64,000 bases of DNA from Glandiceps talaboti (GCF_964340395.1 NC_135551.1:14448003-14512002), one strand, 5' to 3'; positions 1 through 12,782 are shown, counted from the first letter of the stretch. Notes: generated by a model from the sequence alone, not told the origin. Numbers and translations: made by a program.

Positions 1-544
1 AAACTTTGGAAGCACTTTACCAGGAGTATTGAAATGGAGATGTTTTTGGCTTATACCTTATACATGATGGTACATGTATGTCATGATGGCAGACAGATCG
101 ATCTACTTCCGTTTTAAGAACAAAACTTAGGAGCGTTTTACAATGAAACAGATCTTTACAAGTTTTAAAACATATATTTTTGGCTATACATGTACATATA
201 CATGACTGTACATGATGGCTGACACATGAATGTTGTATCATCTCACATTTGGTTATTGAGGAATCGTCACTTAACTTACATTTGAAAAAAGTTTGGGAGT
301 ATTTGGCTAAGAATTAGATCTTTAAAAGTTTAAAACTGGTTTCGAAAGACTGCTGAACATGATGCGGAAACGACGTAGAACTTGTGAATATGATGCGGAA
401 ATAGCTGATGTGTGAAAATGATGAATGTGATGGGGAAAATGTCTTAGGTGAGATGGATGAGCATGCTGTAAATTACTCAAGCAAAACTGCAATGTGTGTG
501 TGATAGTGAAATGGTTTGTATTAACTGATGAACAAGATATGGGC
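1..544. other. Non-coding AT-rich stretch
   Basis: No gene is supported. Short degenerate repeats built on the phrase 'tgatgcggaaat' occur at about 355-440 and resemble the larger array at 3120-3520. Several TACATGTA-type palindromes occur near 190-215. Confidence 0.5.
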
Positions 545-872
545 GGCCCTTTTTATTTTTCTGTTTCTCATCTCCCGACCGACCCTAATTTGCAGCTCCG
601 ACATCAGAAAAAAAAAAGTTTTTTTATTTCCGACCGACCCCTGAGCACAGCAAAATTGTAAGGTTCCTCATGGCGTCTTAGACCAGTTCTGCCGAGGCCA
701 CGACCTTGCGACATTGGCCCACTAAAATTACAAATGACGCAATAATTTTCCCACCTTGAGTCATTTTATGGCAGACATTAAAATTATCTAAGTCCACGGC
801 CGGACCAGGCCAGGCTCTGACTCGACGTCAATCCCACAAGAAGTATACTGACTGCATAAGGGAAAGTTTTGT

Positions 873-887
873 TGACGTCATATAAGA
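873..887 (+). promoter_or_regulatory. CRE directly followed by TATA-like box
   Basis: The sequence reads TGACGTCA at 873-880, a perfect cAMP-response element, immediately followed by TATAAGA at 881-887. A TATA box here would place a start site near 910-920, about 70 nt upstream of the ATG at 988. The pairing could still be chance or part of a repeat. Confidence 0.35.
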
Positions 888-987
888 TACAATGACAACG
901 CGCAGTTCTATTGTTAACATAAAAAATGCCACAAACAGATCAACTTTGATAAACTTAATCTACAAATTGAAACATTAGAGGGAGTAG

Positions 988-1140
988 ATGAGACGTCGAA
1001 ATGGACGTCTCTCCTCACATGTTTTGTCTATCGTCACTGTCGTGACCTCTGACCTACTCACTGACGTGTGCGAAACACTGAACTTGCTACCGGAACACGG
1101 AACATCTATTATATCTGCCACAGCTCAGAAGCCTGAGTAA
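988..1140 (+). CDS. Candidate first coding exon, 50 codons, unknown product
   Basis: An ATG at 988 opens a 50-codon frame (starts MRRRNGRLSS, ends with TAA at 1138-1140) that lies wholly within the CpG-rich block and downstream of the CRE/TATA pair. A possible splice donor GA|GTAAAC at 1136/1137 would remove the stop and give a phase-2 first exon. The donor is similar to the GTAAAC donor used by the dynein light chain exon 1 in this window. The predicted peptide is hydrophobic in the middle (HVLSIVTVVTS) and acidic afterwards. I do not recognise it. A short frame like this can arise by chance, so this is a lead rather than a gene call. Confidence 0.18.
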   Translation: MRRRNGRLSSHVLSIVTVVTSDLLTDVCETLNLLPEHGTSIISATAQKPE

Positions 1141-2082
1141 ACCAAATTTATGGTACAGGTTGTGATTTTCATTTGTTGATGGGTTAAATTAAATGAGTAC
1201 ATGTGTATTTTGATTCCGAAAAGGTTGTGTTAGGGGATCTTGTTGCATGATGTTGACAGCGACACGTGAATGTTGGGCACTGATTCAATGCGTAATCACT
1301 GGCCATGGCATGGCCACTATAGACGGCCGATGCATGTGCGCCCGGTCAGACATGAAGAACGAACTTGTTGTGCAAATCAGAAAAAAATAATGTGGTATTT
1401 ACAGAGCATCCCAACTTTGATGTTGTTGATAGTTTTAGTTAAAGATTCAAGTTCTGAGTTTCAAGGACACCTAATGTCAGCTTTCCGTATCAAGTTAAGT
1501 TTACGGTATGTAACTATGCTGTCATTTGATATAGCAGGACCAAATCATGATACACAGCCAGTAACGGTTAATTAATAAAAAATAAATTATTTTAAAGTTT
1601 GTTTGACTATTATTTGTAAGTTTTTCGTTCACATTTGGTACTTTTTAAAGTCAGGGATTTTTTTTCTTCAAAATGTCATGAATTTGAAGAGGGAATGATA
1701 AACACAGCAATGTACTAAAATTTTTAAAAATGAAACAAGTGGTTACAAGTTTAGGATTTCTCAAAGTTTTTATTCAATCATATGTTCACTGTGACTTATT
1801 TTGAAGTTGTTCTTTGTCCTTGTCTGAAAAAAGGAATTATAAATTTGAGCACAGCTATTCATTGATATTCAGATTAAAAATTGTGACTAACTGGCTGTCC
1901 AATCTTTCTAAACAATATATAATATACTCTGTAGAAATGACTTAAAATTACATAATCTTAATTGCCTTCTTTTTCTAAGGTGTAATGTGTAGTACACAAT
2001 TTTCAAAAAATAGCTTACTGGGAACTGTTATTATGAATGGAATTTTTTTATGTAGTTAGGTAATGGTCTATACGTAATGGAA
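1141..2082. other. Non-coding stretch, nothing recognised
   Basis: An open frame at 1270-1575 begins in a patch containing GGCCATGGCATGGCC (1301-1315, near-palindromic). It has no splice context or family resemblance and is probably spurious. The rest is AT-rich with T-runs. Confidence 0.45.
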
Positions 2083-2120
2083 TATCTCAGACCACAGTAT
2101 CTCTATAGTGGTCTGAGATA
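2083..2120. repeat. Perfect 13-bp hairpin
   Basis: TATCTCAGACCAC (2083-2095) is repeated as its exact reverse complement at 2108-2120 with a 12-nt loop. It may be the inner part of a decayed terminal-inverted-repeat element. Nothing else identifies it. Confidence 0.75.
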
Positions 2121-3000
2121 ATTTATATGAATATTTCATAGACAATAATAATTGACCTCACTCTCTGTCAAATGACACCACTTTTTGCAACAAGGGGCCT
2201 TTGTCCCCACTTGTTGGAAACCTTGGCAGAACACTGCCGTCTACCCCCCACCCCCACCCCCCACCCCACCCATTTGTTACATCAGAGCAGCATGTGTCTT
2301 TCATCATGGCTGAAGCCGTTGAGGTTTGATGAGGGACAGGGCTCGAAATTAATACAGTCGCGCAGTACATTTTGCTGCAATGTAATAATAGCTCAGAATA
2401 TTGCAATCATTTTCAAAATTATGCTTAAAATTGGTAAAAGTCATACTGCATTCCTAATTTCTTGACCAGTTTTTAGCTTTAAATCAGTTATGCAATGTAT
2501 CATCGGGGAAATGATCGACTTCATGACCCATGACATGCATGATTCCGATGTTTACATTATTACTTGTAATTACTTTTAAACAGTAAATCCCAAAAGGAGT
2601 TCTGGGTTCTAGAAATGTTTACATGTTATCTGGTGGATTATTTTGACAAGTTCACACTGAAGAAAAATGTTTCATAGAAGTAATGATTTATATAAATGAA
2701 AATTCATCTCGCACACTGATGACAATCTTGAAAAAATTGTTAACGATGGCAATACCACTTTGATTAATAGGACGAATGTATTAGTACTCCTGATAATATC
2801 ATACAATAGTTCATGGCTACAGATATACACCCATCAGGATGATAAGTATACAATCATCTTCTTACAAAGTTGTTCTACAGACTTGTCAACCTTGCTAAAA
2901 TGAAGGAAAGAGACTTGTAACAAGGAATTCAATAAAGAGAGGAGAAAAGAAGTTGTAGAGAGCCTGGCAGGACAGAAAGGAGAGAGAATAGAACTGAAAA
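2121..3000. repeat. Non-coding; C-rich run and a 'gggctcgaaattaa' repeat end
   Basis: A C-rich run with short A spacers lies at about 2245-2272. At 2338-2356 the words CAGGGCTCGAAATTAATA match the terminal word of the larger dispersed repeats at 13581-14018 and 47879-48171, so this is probably a fragment of that family. No gene is visible. Confidence 0.45.
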
Positions 3001-3004
3001 AATA

Positions 3005-3110
3005 CAGTTTTTTTTTCTTGCCCCCCTTTTTTTTTTATTTCGCCCGCCCGCCCCGCCTGACTATTCCATTGGAGATGAGAAACAAAAAAAAAAAAAACCT
3101 CACCCTATTG
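3005..3110. repeat. T/C-rich and A-rich low-complexity repeat
   Basis: Long T and C runs with 'cgcccgcccgcccc' are followed by GAGATGAGAAAC and an A run. The latter is the reverse complement of a word at about 560-575, which suggests these are two copies of one decayed element in opposite orientation. Confidence 0.4.
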
Positions 3111-3119
3111 GAAATGACT

Positions 3120-3520
3120 TGAGTGAGACCAATGAATGCTGCATGGAAATTTCAACACAGATGAATGGATGTGAAATTGTGGTGAATGTGATACTGAAAT
3201 ACTAGCTTATTCAAAACTAAAATGAACGTCACATGGAAATGATTGCGAGATTGGTGAATGTGATATAGAAATGACTTAATGTAAAACTGCTGAATGTGAT
3301 GTAGAAATGACTTCCGCAAGACCACTGCTGAACGTGATGTTGTAAAATGAGTTTACACACGACTGTACAGAACCTGATGTAGCAATGACTTACGCAAGAC
3401 TATGAGTGTGAACATGATGTGGAAATGACTTTTGCAAGCCTGGTGAATGTGATGTGGATATGATGTTTGCTAGCCTGCTGGTGAACATGATGTGGAAATG
3501 ACTATAACATTATAGACTGT
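3120..3520. repeat. Degenerate tandem array, ~45-55 bp unit
   Basis: Variants of 'gtgaatgtgatgtggaaatgactt' with 'gcaagac' follow each other about eight times across this interval. Similar words occur at 355-440. Unit boundaries are blurred by divergence. Confidence 0.65.
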
Positions 3521-5939
3521 GACCAATCATGCAAGCTGATAAATGACCTCTACTCTAGTAACTGTATCACTTGGGAAAAACTATGACATGACCACCGACC
3601 AGAACAAATGATTACTGATCATACAACAGATCATAAATTGCTATCAATATTGTCCAGACTCAGAAATTACAATTCCCACAACATTCACATGCACATATTA
3701 TGTCATTGTACATAACATCTGAGGTGAGATCACACTACATATACATATTATAACACATCATACAGTATGACACACAATATCATCATTGTCATGACATAGA
3801 CACGTGTTCATGGCGTTGTCTTGACGTACAACAACAGAATCCATATTTTTTGTGGAACCTGGCTCATACATGGTATAAAAGCCTATATCAACATGTCGCA
3901 ACAATAGCATTTAGTCAAATGTGTCTATCTTAGTAAACTGAGGCCTCAATTGCCAGAATATACAGTAAGTAGAAATGAATGAGCTTATCAAATGATTTAT
4001 GACATGGGGGAAAAAAATTAGAAACAGTTGGTACAATGTAACAGTAACATAAATCTGTTTGTTTTATCATTTATCATGTTTATCCTATCGCCATCATGTC
4101 TAGTACTGATATCTTAATACATCAGCCACCATAACCACCTGTTGCATACAACACTGACGCATTGGTTTTACAACTGTTGTCAAAATAAGAATTTAATGAG
4201 CTTCCAACAGCTGAGTTGAAACCATACATCAAATAAGTAATATGTCTAGAGGCGAAGTCAGCTTGTTTATTAATTTAAAAGTATTTAATACAAAATATTA
4301 ATATAAGTATTCTTCAAAACCTCTGAATTATTCAACCAGAAATCAACAATTGGGAAAATAAATCATGTCATGTAATTCCCATTTACGATTCCTTTTTTAT
4401 CTCCAAGGGTGCAATTTTTTTGAAGATTTTTAATTTTGTAGAGCTGTTAAAATTAATTATTCAGTATCAGGGAGCATGATGTGGGTATTAAAAGTGGGTC
4501 ACTTGAAAAGGTAAAACAACAAACGGCACTCTACTAAAACTAGGTGCATGTAACCTGAAATCTAATATCAAGCTTTTACAGAAGCAATAGTATTTAATTT
4601 CCCAAATCAAATAACTAAGACTGTGACTATACATTTTGTATTACTTTCAGACACTTTATATTTCCACTGATGTCATGTGTACATATAGAATTGGTCTACA
4701 TTAGAATTTCATCTAGATTAAACCTGCACTGGCTGTATTGTAACCGGGGTGTAATTTTTTTGGTTGGGCAACCCTCAATAGATTCGCTGTAAATTACCGG
4801 TATGTTATAACACCAATATTTACTAATAGTCACTGTATGTTAATTGCAGGTCTGCATTAAATTTTGTATTTTATCTATTTAGTATATAAGTTGAAATTGT
4901 TATTCATCGGTTTGCTGATATTTGGGTACAGACCTCCCCACTCCCACACCCACCCCCTTTCCCGCCAAAAAAAACAAAAAACCCAAATTATTGAATATGT
5001 TGCACGCTACAGTAAGTACTTTCACTCAAATGTATTTACAAACAGGTGATTCAATACTGTTCACACAGTGTACGATATTATTATATCTAACAAAACAATT
5101 TCAAAAATGTTCCAGCTGTAGTTAGTACAGCTTTAATTAAGAATTCTGAATACTGCACTATTAGAATTTTAATGTACATGTCCAGTCAAATATAGGGTTA
5201 ACAAGACAATTTGAAAAGTCATGCAAAATTACAATGAATATGATTTTTTACGTTTGCATGTATAAATAGTGCTAGACTCTGAGTTGATAAACTGACTGTC
5301 ATTACTATTTCTAGTTTATCTGGAATAAATCGCTATCACTTGGAAAACTTGTTTTGGGTCTTTGAGTATTTTATTTAGTCTAAGACTCCAAATGTATTAT
5401 TTAATACATCTATATAAATTGTTGTCACTTCCATTTAGTTTACATCATACGTGTATGGGTGTTTGATTGCTTTATCCAATGCAAAATTATTTCACTATAA
5501 GATTTCAAGTTACTTTGATAGCTTTATCCAGGGCAATAGTGTTATCACTTGGATGGCTTTATTCAGGTCAAGTGCCTCTTTAAGTGTATCAGCTAAAGAT
5601 ATCTACAACCAGAGTGGTTAAAGTCACTTAAGACATTCATGTGGTGTCCATGTCCATGTCCATGCCATAATCCTTTGATCTTGATTAAGATTGTATACCA
5701 GTATCGTAAATTAACTACATTTACCATTCACATTCAGTATACAGACTTAATGAATTTTTATCAACATCACATACAGTCCTAATACTAGTAATAGGGAGAA
5801 TTCAGCAAAAGACGGTAACATAAACATCTTATCATGTGATTAAAGCCAGTAATTTGGCAAGTAAAAATTGTTGTTTTACTTGACAGATCAGATGAAAGAA
5901 CTTTTACTATTGAGCATTGCAGAATTATAACTGATGGGG
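3521..5939. other. Non-coding stretch
   Basis: No gene is recognised. A C-rich run occurs at 4935-4965, and a short triplication of 'gtccat' occurs at about 5646-5664. Acceptor-like words such as TTACTTTCAG near 4650 are not followed by a convincing exon. Confidence 0.45.
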
Positions 5940-6150
5940 TCGCCATCATCATCATCACCATCACCATCATCATCATCATGTGGACGCATCTGAGACAGAG
6001 TCCGCAATGTTGCACCATGAGTCCTTCTTCGTTATTAGACTTGGGAGGTCCACAATCTCTTGCTTGGTGTCTCTAGCAATTGTATCCATGTATTTGAGAG
6101 ACCTGTCTTCTTCCCCTATTTGTATTTTCTCCTTTCTGATACCAGGCAGT
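5940..6150 (-). mobile_element. 3' stub of a LINE: reverse-transcriptase ORF C-terminus with GAT-rich tail
   Basis: On the minus strand an open frame ends with the pattern LKYMDTIARDTKQE, then SWCNIADSVSDAST and a stop. This recalls the very C-terminus of LINE ORF2 proteins, where 'D-x-I/T-x-R-D' is followed by a 'R-x-x-W-R' type ending. It is followed directly by a GATGATGAT-like microsatellite (+ strand 5942-5979), a typical LINE 3' tail. The frame is 5'-truncated: upstream of about 6150 the sequence switches to an unrelated dispersed repeat. Family assignment within LINEs is uncertain and recalled from general pattern only. It is a dead fragment. Confidence 0.6.
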
Positions 6151-6153
6151 GTG

Positions 6154-6319
6154 CCCTCTAAAGCCAACTTGAAATGCCATTGACGCACACAATTTCTAGT
6201 GATGCACCAAAATTTGATGTCCCCTATCTCTTACTATGTGGTGATTCTCAAGAAATCCAAGTTTTTTTTCTCATTTTGACTCATAACAATGCAATTTAGC
6301 TATAATTAAAAGGCACACT
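6154..6319 (+). repeat. Dispersed repeat family B, copy 1
   Basis: It begins 'cctctaaagccaacttgaa' and ends near 'aaaaggcacac'. It shares ordered words with 62025-62195 and 34350-34668, including ACAATTTCTAGTGATGCACC, CTCATTTTGACTCA and the final AAGGCACAC. It is probably a short non-autonomous element. Here it abuts the LINE stub. Confidence 0.75.
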
Positions 6320-7259
6320 AATGCCAGGATCACCAAATCTTAGCTAAAACAGTGAGTAATGAGTAAATTATAATTTTATACAATGTAGCTATCACATACA
6401 TTTATCATAGAATAAAGTAACAAGTCGATCTCTAATACAAGGACACACTGTATACAAATGTTGTAACTTGTAGGATAATAGTACTTTGGTATTACCATTA
6501 GGCTCTCCACTTAGAGCAATCACATTACTGTAACATTTTCTAATTTCTCTCTATCCTGCTTTTATCATACTCATCTGGGGAAAAGACAGTATGAGAGAAG
6601 AAACATGTCACATCTGAAAGCTTGCACTGACGTTGTCTGACAGAGTTCATAGGAGCCGGTCTACACCTGGGATTTCAACTGATGATTGCTTGATATTATG
6701 AATTGGCAATGAAAAGGTACCGCTGCTCTAAATGTTACGACAGGAACCAACAAATCACATCACAAATGTATGAAATTGGGTCTAATTTTACTGTAGGGTT
6801 GACGAGTGAGCTTATTTCCTATAGCTTTTGCTTTATATTATAATCATATACATGTAGACCAAATGATTAAAAAAATGCCATTTACAAATATATATATATA
6901 TATTGTTCACTAGTATGGATATGGACATGATTGAGTACCTGAGTTTCAAATTTAATTAAACTTTGGGAAATGTACATTACAAATTAATCCTCATTTCAAA
7001 TGTCTCCTTGAGTGTTTCTTATGACGACGCGTCTTGTATTGCAAAGTGTTTTTTTTTCTCCTGCCACTCAAGTTCCCGTTAATGGTGTTAAGCAATTTTC
7101 TTGAAGCCCTGGTCAATTGATGATTTTGATGGATGTGCAGACTGCTGGAAAGTAACACTTTGAATTCAATCAAATTATACAAATGTGGTTAACGAAGCAC
7201 CAACTTTAGTCATTCTCAACATACTGTTTCCTTTTAGCAAAGAAGAAAAAATGTAGATT
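6320..7259. other. Non-coding stretch
   Basis: Nothing is recognised apart from a short TA run at 6890-6902 and a few TACATGTA words. Confidence 0.45.
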
Positions 7260-7500
7260 TCCATTAATTTCAATGAATCACAGTACATTATCTGTAGGAC
7301 ACAAAGTGTACACTTCCATTAATTTCAACAACGCACAGTACAAAATGTGCACATTTCCTTTCATTTCGGTTATGTACATGTACACTATACAATGTACACA
7401 TACAAATGTAGGATAAAATGTATACAACGCTATTAATTTCAACAACACACACAACAAAATGTGTACACTTCCTTTCATTTCAGTGATGTACATACATGTA
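7260..7500. repeat. Degenerate tandem duplication
   Basis: The phrases 'ttccattaatttcaac', 'acaaaatgtgtacac' and 'tcctttcatttc' recur in the same order at about 7310-7380 and 7430-7490, giving a duplicated ~120-bp block. Weaker copies lie at 8085-8160. Open frames in this block are translations of the repeat. Confidence 0.6.
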
Positions 7501-9029
7501 CATTATGTACTGTGTATAGGCCAAAATTGGTCAATTCAGCAATATAAATACATGTACTCTAGTTACTCTATATGTATCGGTAGTCATTTTCTATAATCTA
7601 TCTCTCACTATGTATAGTCAATCAGACAAATTCTACTGAAATCTAGCTAAATCTCCTGCTGGGGAAAGGGTGAACAGTACATGTCAGTGGTAATCTATCG
7701 CACTGACAGGTGGTTGTATTTAGTTACCTCATTCAGTTTACTATACAAATTTAAATCTCAACCTCCACATGTATGTAAGTCACATGAGGACACAATAACG
7801 CCTTAATCGTCATCACATTTATATCATCACTCCAATAGCATTAAACTACAATGTACATAATACAACTGTCAATCATAAGAACAGAATGCAGTGCTAGAGA
7901 AATCCATTGGACTACATGTACAATGTATATGGTGGAGAAGTTCGTGGTGTGTATACATTTTGTAGTTACTACTAGACTTTGATATACATTGGACAAAATG
8001 TACAAGTATACATGTAGATTTCTATTCAGGTAAAAGACAAGATCTGTACAAAATATTATTCAGCAATATCCATAATGCACACGTAGACGACAAAATGTGT
8101 CCATTTCCATTAATTTCAACGAGGCATAGGACAAACTGTGCAGCTTTCCATTAATTTGAATGACAAGTGATGAACCTCTTATTTATAACGGAAACATCTC
8201 AGACAAATGTACATTAAAGTTGTCATTGACATGTATTGTGTGTATTAGTTTGGAGATTGCATTGACAGTCTGTATTGTGAACTACGAGGTCCATGTATGT
8301 CAAGGACAGTACAGCTAACTGTCAGTAAACTACTTCCTGTGAAAAAAGGCACATCTTTACATGTCATCTTTACGTGTTCAATATAAATCTATGAACCTTG
8401 AATGTGGTGTTGTTTATATTGTAATGAGTGGTCTGTGGGAAGCCTGTTTCTTATCTCTCTAAATTGTTCTTGAGGAACATAAAATGTGTATGATATGCAC
8501 AGTCATTCGGCAATCCCTCGATATTTTACCTGTAAATCTATGAGCCTTGAAGTTGATAACTGTCTAATAGTATAATATAAATGTATAGTATCTGTACATG
8601 TATGTTATTACGTGTACCAACGATCCTGAATTTATAGATGTACATTTGTACATTCACAGTTCTAGTCAGTAAATTGCAACATGCACTTTATATTCAATTT
8701 TTCAATTCCAATTGGCAATTTAATCTGTATTAGATGTAACATTTCTACTTGCAAAATAAAATGTTATTGGCTAAATCACAATTTTTTCCAGAAATTTTGA
8801 AGAGATATTGAAAATGTAGAGGCGATATTTTTTTATCATGTAAGTAGAAATTTTCTTTACAACAATACTTCAGACCATAAATATTAATTTCCACAGTTAA
8901 CTATGTTCTGGTTTTTTTTTATAGCATTACCTAACAGAGTAGGTGGATACACTATTCTAGTCTTACTTTAACAACGAAATGTTAGTTTTTATGGATCAGT
9001 TTGCATCACTAACCATGGCAGGTGGGTTC
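7501..9029. other. Non-coding stretch
   Basis: No gene is recognised. A diverged pair 'atctatgaaccttgaa' (near 8387) and 'atctatgagccttgaa' (near 8536) suggests an old local duplication. Confidence 0.45.
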
Positions 9030-9590
9030 TCATTTTTCTTGAGGACACTCGTCCCACAGATCTTTCACTACCTCCAACCATAACTCAAACCCTGAAGGAC
9101 TCCTGAAAATGGCATTAAATGCTACTAACAGTACCTCACAAGTTCAAACTTCCATGTTAACCTGTACCATAAGATTTCAAGTGTTTCTTTAACAAGAGTC
9201 TGGACATGACAAAGTACAATGTAGAATGCGTCACACAGTATTGATTGTTAGCATTCACACTAATCACCAGCCATATTTTGCTCACAATTTTGTAAAAGCT
9301 ACATTGACAATTAGTTATAAGTACAATTAAGTATACACACTGCAGCTGCCTTGCTTGAGTTATTAGTTATGACCTGTATACAGCTTGATACTCAACAAGA
9401 ATATTATAGATGGAGTGTTCGTACAGAAAGTCAGGAAAACGATAATCATATTTCAAGTACAAGATCCTGCATCTCAAACTCACCCCATTTCCTTTTAAGG
9501 GGATTGAAGTAAGGAATATGACGTGTTCTAAATCTATGTTACTAGTACATGTAGCATTGAGATGTTAGATTCTGGATGTGGTGTTGAGGT
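9030..9590. other. Non-coding stretch with a short protein-like minus-strand frame
   Basis: On the minus strand a 34-codon stop-to-stop frame (stop at 9030-9032) contains SPSGFELWLEVVKDLWDEC and has an acceptor-like ATTTTCAG just upstream. It is too short to call. The rest is featureless. Confidence 0.3.
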
Positions 9591-9606
9591 GCATCTAAAA
9601 TTGTTT

Positions 9607-9691
9607 GGGTTGAGATTCAACCAACACAATGTTCTTTGTTATTGTACTTGGGTTGAGATTCAGCCTACACGATGTTCTTGTTATTGTACTT
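9607..9691. repeat. Tandem duplication, 43-bp unit
   Basis: 'gggttgagattca' begins two consecutive units at 9607 and 9650, each followed by 'acac.atgttct' and 'gttattgtactt'. The two copies differ at only a few positions, so the duplication is recent. Confidence 0.8.
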
Positions 9692-10925
9692 TTGCCACAA
9701 TTCTTTGTACACTTTGGTGAAAAAGTCAAAGTTGAAACAACTTGTGGTAATGTGAATTAGTGACTGCCCAATCATGAAAAGCTGACAAACTAAACGATAA
9801 TCACATGTACGTGTAATACGGTGTACATTTTGTATGATAACCGGTATGGGTAAAGGTCTGACTCAGTGGTACACACAAACTTCAAAAGTGTATTGCAAAT
9901 GTGTTGTCCTTGTTACATGTACATAGAGAATTGTCAATGTAGATGGATTTTAGTGATGTAGTCTGAAAGATTTAGTCACTGTGTGGTCTGCTTGTGTACA
10001 CCAATTGCCACCCATAGTGAGGCATACATTGTACATGTACAAACTGTAAGTTAATTGTAAACCTAAAAAGTTTTGCTACTCGAAAATATTGCGATTCGGC
10101 TACTTTTCAAAGACTATGTTTTACTAATTACCAAATTGACACTTACAAGTACATTGTGTTCATTCACAAAAAGGCATTTTAGGCACTATTTATTTTTGCG
10201 TTTTAATTTTCCAGCAAAAATTTGCAAAAATATGTATTTAACAAAAATGTCCAGGTTTTAAGTATATATCCAGAAATAACTACTGAAGTTTCAGGCTATT
10301 GGTGATCATGACCATTATAATTAGATTCACCACTCTGTGAATTAGTCCTCTCTCTCAAAACTGATCTTCCTGACTGGCAAATGGGCTGAATTCCAAAACT
10401 ACATTGCTCGGTCAGCCTGTAGGAAACTAATGGAGTTCACTGGTGTGACATCAAGAAAGTTAGAATTCAGAACCAAGTTTTCAAATTCTATCATACACAG
10501 CCATATCAACAGCTATATAAAGAGTCTATTGCTTCAGGGAATCATTACTTTCAATATTAGAATTCAGGACAGATAGACAAAATAACTCGTCATTTTTGAA
10601 GGCAAGGACTCAGCATCCTTTGAGAGCACCAAGAATTCTCAAGGCTAAATTCAGATTACGATTCAAAGTTAGGTGTGAAGAACATTTATCTGGCAGAGTT
10701 ACATGTAATAAAAAGGTGGTGATGGACACAAGCATATTATGTAGTTTGTATCGCTCTATAGATAATAAAATACTCGTGTGAGAACCTGGGACTGAATCCT
10801 TGGTCTGTAAAGATGTTATAAAAAATGAATCATTATGTCATAAAAAAAACTTGATATAGACTTCGGAAAGGTAACATTTATTTAGTTACCTTGGCAGAAA
10901 GATGAATGATCACCAAGGGAAATTT
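9692..10925. other. Non-coding stretch
   Basis: No gene or clear repeat is recognised. Open frames at 10073-10261 and 10596-10781 lack any family resemblance. Confidence 0.4.
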
Positions 10926-11400
10926 AATGTCAAATGAGTAATATGAGGTATAGTAAGGTAGTATATAGTTTATTTATGATCCTTATTATACTGAGTTTTA
11001 ACACAGCCAACTATGGAATGACCAGTCTACAAATCAAGGATAGGTCTTCTAATAAATCATGCAAACTGACACTAGTAATCAAGTCTAAAGAGAATTTCAA
11101 TCCACCATAATTGCACAAATATTGTTTCATAGTACAGACTTTGTAGTGCAGTACAGAGTTACTTCATGAACACATTCAAATTTGGCTAATGCTATACATA
11201 TGCACTTAACTGAGTTTTAACAGTCAATGTTGAAATGACCAGACTACAAATTAAGGACATATAAAGTCTGTTATTAAATGATCATAAGTAAGTAAAACGA
11301 GTAATCAAATCTAGTGAGAATTTTTATTCACCACTGTGTAAGTATTTGTTTCTTCATACAGACCCTGCAGTATACAGTAAACTATCGATGATTATCTTTT
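10926..11400. repeat. Two-copy degenerate tandem repeat, ~230-bp unit
   Basis: Words such as 'actgagttttaacag', 'gaccagtctacaaat' and 'gtaatcaa.tcta..gagaatt' appear in the same order in two neighbouring blocks, around 10990-11160 and 11210-11370. The copies are well diverged. Confidence 0.6.
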
Positions 11401-12782
11401 ATCACTTTTAATACAGAATGGCTGTCAAATGAAAATATATTTGGTAATAATACAAATGTAGCTTCAAGCCGAAGAAGTTTGAGTTGTGGTCAGTTTGACA
11501 TACATGTTAGGCATATGGCACAACAAGTGTTTGACATACGTGTACATACAATGTATACATGTACATGCATTTGATAAAGTTTGCAAAGTTGATAAATAAA
11601 TTTTCAAAATTTGCATAATTCATATACACCTTCAAAATCTTTGTGATTATGGATATCATAATATCAGAACTAGGTGTTCAAAGTTATTCTTTTTGTGGTT
11701 TCCCTAGTTACATTAATCTTTTAATATTAATTGCATTAATTATCATTTCTTTAGTACATCACATGTGCATAAAATGAGAATGATTATTCACAATGGATTT
11801 TGTCATAATTCCTGGAAGACTTATTCGTCCAAGAATTAGACAAAAATCATTGTGAATTATTCTCACATACATACATAAATGTATATACATATATGACACA
11901 CACACACATACACACACACACCCACCCATCCTGACAAGCAGACAGACAGACAGACATGCTTGTGTAGATTTGATACTTTGACATACCTGAGCAGTTAAGC
12001 AAGTACCACAGCTTCCAAGTAAGACTGACACAAAGTACTCATCACTATCAATCATATCACATACAATGACTAGTTTCATTTTCAAAAGCACCAATTAAAT
12101 CAAACTGTCATCTCATTTCCGGTACTTAATTCCATTATTATTTCTCGACATTTATTTACGACCATAACCTTTCCTTGTTTGTGAACATGTAGAAGATGTA
12201 CACAACAGCTGAAGGTGATAGGTACAATGTATGACTGACATTTACATATTTATAAATATCTACATTATTTTATTTAGAATTTACAACTACTTCCGATTTT
12301 ATAATCATACAGGTATTCTCAAGGACACTGACTATTCATCAATTTCATCTGAAAAGTGAAACACAATACAAGGACAGGTGGGCTAAATATGATTATGACT
12401 CATAATATTTCTTATTGTTCAGGCCAGGAGATAACACTGTATCTTTGAAAGCAGAAAGGCCACAACTGTCTGTCTCAATACTCTGTTCATGATGAATCAA
12501 TAGTCTAATTCTATAAACAGGACATTAAAAGAAGATTTATAAGCAAAAATGACACCAGCTTGTATTGTATAAATTGTAATAGATTTTATGCTCTATTGTG
12601 TATTAATATAACAATAGACCTATTCATTGCAAAGTAATATGAATACCTTACTTTCAGGCAACCTACTTTGTACTTCACTTTTTAAAAACAATGCAATGGC
12701 CTTCTCTGATTATGCCTCTGAGTTTTACAATAAATTAAATACTTGAGGTATACATGTTATAATTACGTTCAACTGATTTAAA
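11401..12782. repeat. Mostly non-coding; CA and GACA microsatellites
   Basis: A CA-rich microsatellite occupies about 11894-11922 and a GACA run about 11940-11957. Overlapping frames (11759-12094, minus) are translations of these runs. Nothing else is recognised to 12782. Confidence 0.55.

Larger units (their letters stand above)
545..1140. promoter_or_regulatory. CpG-rich promoter-like block
   Basis: This block has roughly thirty CpG dinucleotides counted by eye, while most of the surrounding DNA is AT-rich and nearly CpG-free. It contains repeated 'ccgaccgaccc' words at its left end and several GACGTC words at 825-1015. A CRE and a TATA-like box lie inside it, followed by a short open frame. 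CpG-dense islands in AT-rich invertebrate DNA often mark promoters or young repeats. The left end (545-660) resembles the repeat-like T/C-rich stretch at 3005-3110, so part of it may be transposon-derived. Promoter function is an inference. Confidence 0.35.

Noticed and set aside
2700-2740. CTGATGA followed by GAAAA as a hammerhead
   Set aside because: The intervening CAATCTT gives no usable stem II, and there is no stem I or III; it is chance occurrence of short words.
9030-9133. Minus-strand frame ending SGFELWLEVVKDLWDEC
   Set aside because: At 34 codons between stops, it is within chance expectation. The protein-like look alone is not enough.
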